Source of the DNA: Trachythela sp. YZ-2020
Taxonomy: Eukaryota; Cnidaria; Anthozoa; Malacalcyonacea; Clavulariidae
NCBI GenBank assembly: GCA_016169945.1
Contig: JADLSH010000228.1
Coordinates: 1 to 64,000, forward strand
Length of the DNA: 64,000 nucleotides
Direction: 5' to 3'
The notes beneath the pieces were generated by a model. That model was not told the DNA's origin and made no database searches. It saw only the letters and a program-made list of their open reading frames with translations. A program made the translations under genes and the position numbers. This document shows, in pieces, positions 23,560 through 33,900 of the stretch (within the stretch, counting starts at the first letter, position 1; every line of letters starts with the position of its first letter).

Positions 23560-24500
23560 TTCCATCTCATTAGGCCCTTAAGATGATGTAATATATCCAT
23601 ATTTTTTGTAAAGTTTGTCACAACCATAACAAGTAAATACACCATAATGCCTCAACAGGCGGATGAATGTTACTTTGTCCACAACTGGCCCTGCCACAAT
23701 GGGCAGATCAATAATATTTTGTGCCTCAACGGGCTCAAACATGCTTTCTTACAAGATATGTCATATGTCGGTCTGTGATCGACACAGTTAATATATCGCC
23801 TGTGCCCCATCTATGACGGTGACAAATAGTGATCTAGCTGTAGTCATAGAGCCCGTACCTGTGATCGTAGCACAAAATAGCAATCTACCTGTTGTGGTAG
23901 AGCCCATTGAGGCACAAAATATTGATCTGCCCATTGTGGCAGAAAGAAACATTGATCTACCCATTGGGCTATTCCATTTAATACCATACCCCCCCTATGG
24001 AGGACCCTGGAATTCTTCTGGGGTAAGGGGCCATTTTGCCTTGGAATTCTTCAGGGGTGTGACTATTTAGGCTTGGAATTCTTCAGGGGTTGATTAAAAA
24101 ATTGCATTCTTCAGGGGGTTGCAGTCAAATTCTTCAGGGGTAATAGCTGTAAGACAGGAATTCTTCAGGGGTACGTGTTGTAAATACAAAATTCCTCAGG
24201 TGGGCTGTTGAAAGTCAGGAATTCTTCAGGGTTATAGAAAAACCCCTGTCCTCGATAGAGGAGGGGGGTTACAGATTTTAAATGGAATAGCTCATTGTGA
24301 TAGAACCTGTGGAGCGTGTTGAGACACAAAATATTATTGATCTGCCCATTGTGGCAGAGCCAGTTGTGGCACAAAGTAACATTGACTGCCTGTTGAGGCA
24401 GAAAATGAAAACCAAATTTGGTTGATAGATTATGTTATAAAATGGTTGTTACAAACTTACAAAATAATATGGATATATTACATCATCTGTAATGGGATGG
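23560..24500. repeat. Foldback element with an internal minisatellite of GCCACAATGGGC-type units
   Basis: The outer arms pair: gatgatgtaatatatccata at about 23583 matches its inverse at about 24487, and the block around caaccat does too. Inside, variants of a short unit (aatattgatctgcccattgt, gtggcagagcc) recur in both orientations between 23688 and 24400. Read on +, they give a repetitive peptide (PVVVEPIEAQNIDLP) that is probably fortuitous. A second element is nested at 23967-24292. Confidence 0.6.
23967..24292. mobile_element. MITE carrying eight ggaattcttcagggg repeats, nested in the foldback
   Basis: The ends ggctattccatttaa and ttaaatggaatagct are inverse to each other with one mismatch. 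The 5 bases cattg flank both (23962-23966 and 24293-24297). The interior holds about eight copies of (g)gaattcttcagggg, spaced some 20-35 bases apart, with drifting spacers. Confidence 0.7.
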
Positions 24501-25430
24501 AATCTGCGATATAAAGAATTAAATATTTCCAACATATGTCATGTGGATCCCTGCTCACAGTTGTTTTGGAGAGATATACTATTATGTTGGTTTGCTGTAT
24601 AATCATGTATTTTGACAATTCACTGGACAGTACAGTGATGGAAGCTAAATGCTAAATAAATATGAAATATCTACAGATTGGGAACAAAGACTTGTGACAT
24701 GTTGGTTTAGCATGTGTACTTCTTATATATTATTATTTACAATAATCACATTCACACTGTTGTAATCTCATCGTTTGGACAAGAAAATAAATATATACAT
24801 ACAGTGTGCCATTAGCAATATAAATACGTTCAATATTACTAATTGGTCGAGGAATTTTGCATGCAGTTTGGGCGTCAAGGCAGCACTTTCCTTGCGATAG
24901 TAACTACTAGTAATATTTTATAGTTATTATAACGATACGTTTTGTATCTTTTTCATGTAATTTCATCTGTGCCTGGATTGGTATTTGATGAATAAAGATT
25001 ATTATTATTATTACTATAAGGCATCGTTTGGACGCACTTAACAGGCAACGTTAATTTTTTATTCGTCCGTCTAATTTCGCGTATTTATATTAGACGACTT
25101 AGTCGTCTCAGACGTTTAAGTCCTCTCATCTAATAATCTCGGCTTTTAAAAGTATACTGTGACTCAGTGTGAGTGAGTTATTGACTTAACTTCGATTGTT
25201 TTACGCGCGCCTACAAGGCTACAATTCATTTCTGGCGAGTTAGTTTTTTATCATAGACGATTATATTTGCATGAATGATTGCTCGTAGATGATTGTTCGT
25301 CTAGTTCGTAATATATACTATATGTAGATAGTTTTCTCCTCACGGGTCACTTGGATTGCTTGCATAGGAGGTTGGCCACGGTCCTCAAAGGCTCATGGGT
25401 CGAATTCCTTCATTAGCTTGGGAAACGCTC
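24501..25430. other. Spacer with a likely retroelement tail
   Basis: At about 24950-25016 the sequence aataaag followed by (att)n looks like the 3' tail of a LINE or SINE on the + strand. From about 25040 to 25140 there are gacg/cgtc-rich words also seen near 22010. No gene is recognisable. Confidence 0.35.
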
Positions 25431-26062
25431 CAGTACGTGTGACCAGATTTAGCATAATTATGCTAGTTTAGCATAATTTCATCATTTGGGGACGTGCATG
25501 TATTAGCATAATGAAAATTTAGCATAATTCTAGCATAAACTTACAGGATCAACATAATATTAGTATAATGTTTATAGAACAACTCTCTTTAAATGTTATT
25601 TTAGAAGGAAAGTTTAAAAAACTTCCCCACTACTGGTTATTTGTAGCCAAATTAATGCGCTCAGACAGTCAGACTACTGTAGTCCCCAGTATTATCTCTC
25701 ATCCCTATTACCATGACGATTGACGATTATGACATCATTGCATTGGCATAGCCTGCGAGCAGGCTCTCTGGGTAGGCTTGAAGTACGTGCTTGAAGTTGA
25801 ATTTATTCCACTGAGATTTATTCTGTGCTCGTGCTGCATGGTTTTCACCTGAAGTTTGCAAGAGTAAAGATCCCAGCAGCACTGTAGCTTGTTTAAAATG
25901 CTAAAATGTTTTCATTTTACAACTTTACAAATTAGTGGTAACATTTTAAAGTAAGTTTAATTAAATGGTTCCGGTTTTTTACCATAATTTATCTCAATTT
26001 AGCATAATTTAGTCGGCTGTTTAGCATAATTAATTTTTAGAATCTGGATTCTGGTCACACTG
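25431..26062. mobile_element. hAT-like non-autonomous element, 632 bp, with ttagcataatt repeats
   Basis: The right end is ctggtcacactg, inverse cagtgtgaccag. The left end is cagtacgtgtgaccag, the same with four extra bases. The bases aacgctc lie outside both ends (25424-25430 and 26063-26069). About eight copies of (t)ttagcataatt lie near the two ends, as in hAT subterminal regions. No transposase frame is visible. Confidence 0.65.
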
Positions 26063-26239
26063 AACGCTCATTTGTATTTGACGGATTTTGACCTTCGCTG
26101 TGATCAGAGCAGGAGTGATATAAACAGCTAAAATTACATCGCGCAGTGTGGTTCAATATAAACTATAAAGTGCATATTTTTTTTATCCACCATGCTTTCT
26201 TTAGTTTTTTGTTTACAAGATAACTTGTAAATTTAAACG

Positions 26240-26326
26240 ATGGGAATTAAAGGCCTTCTTGGCTTTCTTCGTCCCATAACGAAAGATTCATCGATCAAAA
26301 ACTATTTACATAGCATTGGTCGAAAG
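26240..26326 (+). CDS. Orphan first exon of an XPG/EXO1-type nuclease
   Basis: An ATG opens MGIKGLLGFLRPITKDSSIK and runs 29 codons to a donor site (cgaaag|gtgggc) in phase 0. MGIxGLLxFL is the strictly conserved N-terminus of the XPG/RAD2 nuclease family. The following residues fit exonuclease 1 (MGIxGLLxxLKxI...). The next expected exon (VGVDxYxWLH, with a metal-binding Asp) is not found before the transporter gene starts at 27939. I see none of the later EXO1 exons in the window. It is either a stranded gene remnant or the start of a gene whose other exons lie inside or beyond the transporter gene. Confidence 0.55.
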
Positions 26327-26898
26327 GTGGGCGTGTGGGCATTCAAACATTCCATGCATTCCATGCATATATATTTTTTTCACGGTAGGCTGTGTTTATT
26401 TTCACCAGATGACCATGCGTATCTGCTCAGCGAGCTGCCACACTTTAAGCTATAAAAATGCACAAGAGAGAACCTTTACTGATTAGACAGAGTACAGTAA
26501 TATAAAGAGGCATATTCGTCACTGCATTTAGTTGGGTGAAGAATTACATCATTTTTCATAGACAATTAAGCTATAGGGCTTATGTAAAAAGTGACATTTC
26601 TGATTGCACCAATACCATTTTTTTTAAATTTTACTGATCGATGGTTTACGTTGAAGACACCAACTGCGGACGTTTAACTGATTAAAACAATAATAGACGG
26701 AGACGCATAGCAACGCGCTAGCATATGAAGATCACTTACTATATACTTACTTTCTACAAAACTTCGAAATTCACTCACTAACTGTACAGTCTCGGTTTGC
26801 TTTTTAATTTCTCAATATCCCTCTTTCGGCAAAAAAGACATATCAATGCTAATATAGGGAAATCGATTTGTATAGGTAATAGTATGGTTTCGAGTGCA
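26327..26898. other. Spacer after the nuclease-like exon
   Basis: Read-through codons follow the donor site and then AT-rich sequence. I searched by eye for a second nuclease exon and found none. Confidence 0.4.
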
Positions 26899-27014
26899 AT
26901 TTGGATATAACATGCACGAGTGAGTTTTTCAAAGACCTTAAAATAGCACGAGTCCGAAGGACGAGTGCTATTTGAGGTCTTTGAAAAACTCACGAGTGCA
27001 TGTTATATCCAAAT
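26899..27014. mobile_element. Palindromic MITE, 116 bp
   Basis: The left arm atttggatataacatgcac pairs with the right arm, which ends gtgcatgttatatccaaat. The inner blocks gagtttttcaaagacct and atagcac(gag)t also pair around ccgaagg. Confidence 0.75.
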
Positions 27015-27340
27015 GTCACGAGAAATCATGGTATTACTTATTAATAATATGCATAAAAATGTTCGAGACAATTATACTTTCAACTTACTAGCTTCGGCGA
27101 ACCGTCCACTGATATAAAGTTTTCGCTCCATTTATTATTATCTGTATGAATTGCCAAGCATTTGAAAGTGAACTGAACTATGTGGATTTCTTATAAATTT
27201 CATGTAAAATAAATTTTCCACCTTTTAAATAACTTTTAAGTCGTCATTTTTGTCCCGAAAATCCAAATTAATTTTAGGCGAGCGGGCGTCATGTTGTTTT
27301 GTTTTGAGCAATTTGCACAGAATCTAGCTTGATTGGTTCT

Positions 27341-27489
27341 TTGTGATTACAGATTTTTGCACTGTGTTACAGAAAATTGCACTGTGTTACGAAAAATTGC
27401 ACTGTGATTACAGAAAACTGCACTGTGATTACAGAAAATTACACTGTGTTACAAAAAATTGCACTGTGATTACAGATTTTTGCACTGCT
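27341..27489. repeat. Minisatellite, about seven units of gcactgtgattacaga(aa)
   Basis: Units of about 17-22 bases (ttgcactgtg[a]ttacagaaaa) repeat with small variations, for example gtgttac in place of gtgattac. A similar word, tatcactgcacaaattggt, forms a separate array at 33989-34081. Confidence 0.8.
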
Positions 27490-27555
27490 GTTTGGGATTA
27501 ACTGTACTGAAATCAACCAATCACAGTCGAGTAATATTTTTATGTATATTATTAC

Positions 27556-27702
27556 ACTTGTTATTATTAGCATGACAAAATTACTGGATGCTGATTGGTT
27601 GAGAGGAGTACAATTATTTCATTAATTGTACTGCAGTACAATTAATGATTTTCCCAAAACAAACAAAATGGCGGAAATTTTGTCATGCTAATAATAAACA
27701 AG
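27556..27702. mobile_element. Foldback MITE with inverted ends ttattattagcatgacaaaa
   Basis: The ends ttattattagcatgacaaaa and its inverse (around 27675-27697) pair. A second small inverted pair, attaattgtactgcagtacaattaat, sits in the middle (27632-27658). Confidence 0.7.
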
Positions 27703-27704
27703 TA

Positions 27705-27862
27705 ATCATGCGATGTTGCTCGTACAATTAGGGATTAATAGTACTTGTGATGTTTGAAAATTTTGCCAAATTGGACTCGCCCCGGCGGCTCGTCCAATTT
27801 TGGCAAAATTTCCAAACATCACTCGTACTATTAATCCCTAATTGTACTCGCCATCGCATGAT
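27705..27862. mobile_element. Foldback MITE just upstream of the transporter start codon
   Basis: Arms of about 70 bases (atcatgcgatg, then cgtacaattagggattaata, then ttttgccaaattggac) pair with the right half around cgccccggcgg. The right edge lies 76 bases before the transporter ATG, so the element forms part of its promoter or 5' untranslated region. Confidence 0.75.
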
Positions 27863-27938
27863 AACCTATACTAATACGCAACTGGCTTGATAATTATTTT
27901 TCTGATATCAAATTAACAATAGTTGAATAAATCATAGG

Positions 27939-30900
27939 ATGTCAAGATACAAGGAATCTTCCTCGGAAGAAGCGCATAAACTGTTGCCCGTTTTTGATGA
28001 ATCTTCTCATGATGAAAACTCTTGCAATGAAATCCCAAATGAAAGAGAGGACCCACATTTACTATCGTAAGTTGTTGATTTCAGTGAATGAAAGTTTAAT
28101 ATCTCTATGACTATATGATGAAAGAAAAATAGTATATACACACCTTTATAATAATAAAAAATTAGAGGAAGTATTTACGTCATACACACTCGCTCATTAC
28201 GTCATTTTGTTTAGTATTTTTTAAATCTTTTGTATACATTTCCCACAAAATCCCAATTTACCCCTTTGAAATATATCGAAGATATTAGAAACAAGTAATA
28301 TGTATAACAAATGCAATTGAAATTAAGAATTGACTTAACTGAAAAGTAGAAAAATTGACTTCATTATTAAAAGTGTGTATATTGTGCATGTCTTTGCTAA
28401 GCCCATTTAGAACTTTTTCCCTTCAATTCAAACATCTATATTTTGTATTATTCAATTTTACCTGATTGTGCATGTTATGTTACCATTATTATATATGTTG
28501 CCGCTTTTAGCCACGGCTCAATTTCCCTATATAATCAACTTTCCTCGACGATTACTTAGTCTATTATCCGCTTAATATTAACTTCAGAGTAATAACCGAA
28601 GTATATAGTAGAAATTTTAAAAGTCAATCTTTTACGCGAAGCTAGTATATTTTTAAGGACATCGGCAACAAAATGTACCTAGTTGAAAACGACTTCAACT
28701 TGTTTTACAACGTCGTTCCAATTTTTTTTTCTTCTTTTTCAAAATATTGAATTTTTAATTGTTTCATGCAATAATTTATAATTATCTTTGAAAGATAATA
28801 AAAGTGTATGTGTGTATGTAAATATGATGAACTCATTATACCAGGGTAATGAATGATTGGTACGGCCAAAAATGTAAATTATAGCCGACTAATTTTTATC
28901 AACATATAACAATCCGGAATACAATTTTGTCTCATGTGATTTAAAGGTTTGTTGTGGTTTTGGATAGTTTTGCTTGCGTAATGATCGCAGTGATCTTTGA
29001 AATTTAATACCGGACTGTTTCCCAGCACACCTTGAACAAAAGTCAATAAGGTTCCAAGCCCTCTTAGCCACAAATAAATCTATCCTGGATTAAATATTCT
29101 GACAAGGTTTTAAAAAGGTTACTAACTGTGAATATACCTTGGGAATACGGCTCTCGGTCAACACAACCTCTCCCTTAGTCTATTCCTGTAATGATAAACG
29201 TATTCCTTACCATAACGTTTACTTGAAACTGTCTATTGTGACGTTGTTCTGACTTTTATAGCGAAAACCAGCTTACTTTTTCTTTGTTTAGAGGATATCA
29301 ATGCGCCATGATGATTTTTAAATTCTGTGTTGGTGCTGGTTGGTTTTCTCTTCCGGCAGCCTTTCAATATTCAGGCGTCTTGGTAGGTGAAGTATTTGTT
29401 GAAATTCGAGAGCCGGAGTATCCAGTCTCGTTAACTATATTTGTCTCAGTCGTTTTACGGTTTTTACTTTGTCAAAAACCACATATTGTTGAAGTAACAT
29501 AAACACTACATATTGTTGACTAATTTACCTGATTCGTAGCTCCTCGGCGATAATAACTTACTTCAGTCCCAATGTGGCCATCAATAATTCAGTTATGATT
29601 CTCATGATTTCAAATTGGTGACCTAGCTAGTACAAAAGGCTAATATTAACAACATTGCATGATATTTATACTAGGGATGCATGCGCAAGAGGGAGGGTGA
29701 AAAGGAACTCCTGACCGGCAACTTGCCATGGCGCTTCCAACATAATGTGGAACCCACAAATAGAGAGGGATGGGTAAAATTGATTTAGTCTGCTTCTCTC
29801 AAGTTCAGCCCTCCCTTATGTTGTGGTTGCTTTTCATGCCCTCCTTCTATTTTCCTCCTACCTTTTCTTACTCTCCAACCCTTTTTAGCACTGTTTTTGC
29901 TGCCTTCCACTTAGGAAATTATCAGAACCATGACTCAAGGTGCAGTGGCGGAAATTTCCATTTTCTGGTGGGGGAGGCAAGGCGTCCTGAACGTCCGACA
30001 AAACCTTCTAAATTTCCGACCATTTACACTCCAAATTGACTGTTTTTAGTCCTTTCTAGGTCGAAATTTCGGACAAATCGTCTATTTTACGTAAAGGTGG
30101 AAGATGTGCAATTGTCCCCCACGTACCAACCGAAATTTCCGCCACTGTCTAGGTGCATGAAATTTTTTGTCGCAGTTCCTAGCGGCCCTAAACGATATAT
30201 CAGACCCGGGCCGAAGACATGGGAGTAAGAAAATCTATCATGTATTTGCAACCAAACGTAGAATCAATGCATATAATCGACATTTCTGTGTATAATGAAA
30301 TTTTCACTCACTATTTCAATTCAATTCAATTTATTAATTTACCCACCCAAAAAATAGATAATTACAACAATAAGCAATACAAAAAAGAAAAAATACTTGG
30401 AGTGGAAAGGGAGCCCAATAAGAAGTCAATAATTGATAACTTACTGTATAAATAGATGTCATCACAATATACTGCACTGTTACTGTTATACTGTTACTGA
30501 AACCTGCGTGCACCTTTAATTATTTCTTTAAAATATCTAACCCCTTGTCAAGTTTACGTGTTTCATCAATTGGATGGTCTGAATGAGCTTAGTGTTGTAA
30601 CACTAAACGCTTTTTCTAAAGCTGTTGGTGTTAATATAGTTAAAATTATACAAAAGTCACATGATGGATCAAAATCAAAAGATCGTACATCGATCAAGTT
30701 GTGAAAGTCGGTGTAACTGTTTGCAGTTAACACTTAACAGTTACTTATAGTCTTAGCAATACTTCCAGTAGCTTCAATAGTAGGTCATTAACAAATATTC
30801 AAAAATCAAAATTGTGGTTGAACTTAAACTTAAAAGTTTTATAAAGTTTTATAATTTTTATATATTGCTCAAGGTCTATACGCTTTGTAATATAATTCTA

Positions 30901-33900
30901 TAAAATTGAAAAAGTGATAATCATTCATCTCTATGTGAATTAATACCCTTTTTATTGCAAAGTTTCCAAAGAAACTAGGGCCCTGACCGCTACACTTCCC
31001 CCAGCATTTACACAAAAATCCGGCCTTGAAATTATTCAGTGTTTGATGTTACAAAAAAACATAAGATTTCACTGTGAAGCTGCCAGTTTAATAATTCTCA
31101 GAATGAATTGTTAAAGAGCCAAAAATTTTAATGTTCAATATTATTGAGCCGCCCCCCTCCTGATCATCATCATGTTCTAAAATTTCGTTTTTAGGTTGGC
31201 ACAATTTGGATTTTTTTATGTGGAGCGGTTACCATATATGGAATGCAGAGATTAGTAGAAACCTCATGGGAAGTTGCTCGAAGGTACATTTACAATAGTA
31301 CAATAATATTGATTATTATAATCACCACAGATTAAAAGTGCGACCACTGTATGTACGCTGCACCATAATATATATAATCGGGTATATTCTAAATATACTA
31401 GGGAAATTTCGAGCGAAAACTGTTGCAGGAGCAGTTGCGAAAAGTAGGCCCTCTGGCAGGAATTGAATCTGCGACCCTGCGATTCCGGTACAGCGTCTGA
31501 GTTGTCAAACCCCCTCGCTCAGGGTCCATAAATGATGAATATTGTATGACGCGCCTTTATGCATATCTTATGGAACATGCAAGTGACGTTTATATCCAAA
31601 AGCTGTACTGCATGTATTAAATATATTTGTAGAACCGGAACTAAAACCGCCTATTTTGGAGACATCGGTGCTGCTTGTGGCAGGTTATTAAACGAAAGAT
31701 GGGGATTGGTTGGAAGGTGAGAATATTTGCGTTAATAGATGAATACTAGTTGAATGAGATACGAGTTGAAATATAAGTTGGATAATCATTCTCCATTTGG
31801 ATACCATACGACTATGTGACTACTGTGACAATAGGAGCATCAGGATGAGGGCAAAGGGTAAAGCGGGGACAACCGACGACCAAAATTTTCTCATTGAAAC
31901 AGAACTTTAGAAAATCTTGCCACGTATTAACCATCCCGTTAATCTAAAACAGTTCCGTTACGTTCGGGCATGCGCTCAAAAATTTAGTCGACAACTATTA
32001 ACTAGTCCTTCCTGCTGGACTATTAGCTATTCATTTCTTTTGTTCTACGTGATCAATATTATTTTGTTGATAGCCGTTGTATTCACAATGACCTCCTTCT
32101 TGAGCACGCAGCCCAAGGAATTTCCAAACATACCCGAGACAAATACAAAATATAAGGGTGTATGGAAATCCATTTCCGGTTTAGTGAGTATTATTCTGCT
32201 TTAAGTATCCACATTCGAAACAATTTAGGTCAGCTATATCTTGCGCATGCGTAAAAACAAAAAAGGATCCAACTTTTAGTTTATTGCAGCTGACGTCAAC
32301 ACCGCAGAAAACGTCTGCGCATGCGTCAACCTGCCTGAGATTTGCCTTGCGAAATGCGAGCTTGATGTCAAAGTTAAAGACTCAAAATGGCGGTCAAAAG
32401 GAGTGACTTCCTTGTGTCCTTGCTGTCGAGCAAAATAAGAAATGTGTCAACGCGTAAAACCTTGAAATAATTATAGTGTCTATAAGTTCAAGAAATAGTA
32501 TGAAATAGCAAGAAAATGAACAAAAGTTGACTGTCGACCATATCTAATTTTATGAAATCTTTATCACTGCACATTTCATAAGCAATAGGGGGTCTTCCAG
32601 ACCGGAAACTACTGGTACCACAGGCGGCCCAATCTTGGGTAGAGTTGTATTTATAGTATACTATATAAAGATTGTATTATGGTAAAAATATGTGATGAAA
32701 ATATATATTTTAAATAAAATTTACTTGCCTAACTTGTTGTTTGTGTTCTCCTTTTATCCATACTTTGTTGAGCTATTAATTCATCGAAAGTTTTTGCTTG
32801 ATGCCTGCGGTCGACGTCGAATACTTAATAGGAGTTAAAGGCTAATTATTCGCAGCCCAGGATCCGTCGAGACAAACATGCCAATACGAATATTCTCCCT
32901 CTTAAATTGCTTTATTCTCCAAGAAAATTCGCCAGCATGTAGAACAAACACCGATCTTTTCATATATAACGATACTTTAACATCTCGGGCAATTTTTAAA
33001 CCAATTTTTGATCAATAGAAATCAAAATCCCCACTCTGTTGAACTGACAACGACCGAAAATGGACACATCGGCAACTTGGCCACCTGGCCTCCTCTACCG
33101 TTGAGATTTGCAGGGGGGTGCGACGACAACATCTTGATATGTAGTCTTTTTGAATATCAGATTTTGAAAAATGTAAACAATTGCAAGTGCGGTCGTGATT
33201 GGCTGGCTGTAACCGGAAATATCTGTTTGGTATTTGCATGCTGTGCGCTGATTGGCATAGCACCCCCCTGCAAATCTCAACGGTAGAGGAGGCCAGGTGG
33301 CCAAGTTGCCGATGTGTCCATTTTCGGTCGTTGTCAGTTCAACAGAGTGGGGATTTTGATTTCTATTGATCAAAAATTGGTTTAAATATTGCCCGAGATG
33401 TTAAAGTATCGTTATATATGAAAAGATCGGTGTTTGTTCTACATGCTGGCGAATTTTCTTGGAGAATAAAGCAATTTAAGAGGGAGAATATTCGTATTGG
33501 CATGTTTGTCTCGACGGATCCTGGGCTGCGAATAATTAGCCTTTAACTCCTATTAAGTATTCGACGTCGACCGCAGGCATCAAGCAAAAACTTTCGATGA
33601 ATTAATAGCTCAACAAAGTATGGATAAAAGGAGAACACAAACAACAAGTTAGGCAAGTAAATTTTATTTAAAATATATATTTTCATCACATATTTTTACC
33701 ATAATACAATCTTTATATAGTATACTATAAATACAACTCTACCCAAGATTGGGCCGCCTGTGCTGGTACCCCCCGGAAAATTTTACGGATGACGCCCTTT
33801 AGACTGACGGAAAATACAACCATACCTGCCCGGTACTAAAAGCAATCCATGACAAGATTTTTTTAACCGAATCAGGCTTTTTTACATAAATATAGAAAAT

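Noticed and set aside
23813..24070. Repetitive open frame giving PVVVEPIEAQNIDLP-type units
   Set aside because: It is produced by the minisatellite and crosses the border of the nested MITE; there is no sign of a real protein.
27341..27489. CRISPR-like direct repeats
   Set aside because: Units are contiguous without unique spacers, and the genome is plainly eukaryotic; this is a minisatellite.
31440..31530. Possible functional tRNA gene (minus strand)
   Set aside because: A B-box-like segment is present, but the acceptor stem and A box do not form. The neighbouring sequence fits a SINE.
31917..32204. Open frame with a hydrophobic stretch in transporter intron 4, with a plausible acceptor at 31987, looking like an extra transmembrane exon
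   Set aside because: Exon 4 ends in phase 2 and joins the exon at 45770 directly in the right frame with continuous family similarity. No donor in this frame would keep the downstream phase, so it is probably chance.
33008..33373. Two 92-codon frames with identical N-termini on opposite strands
   Set aside because: They are mirror readings of the two arms of the palindrome, not genes.
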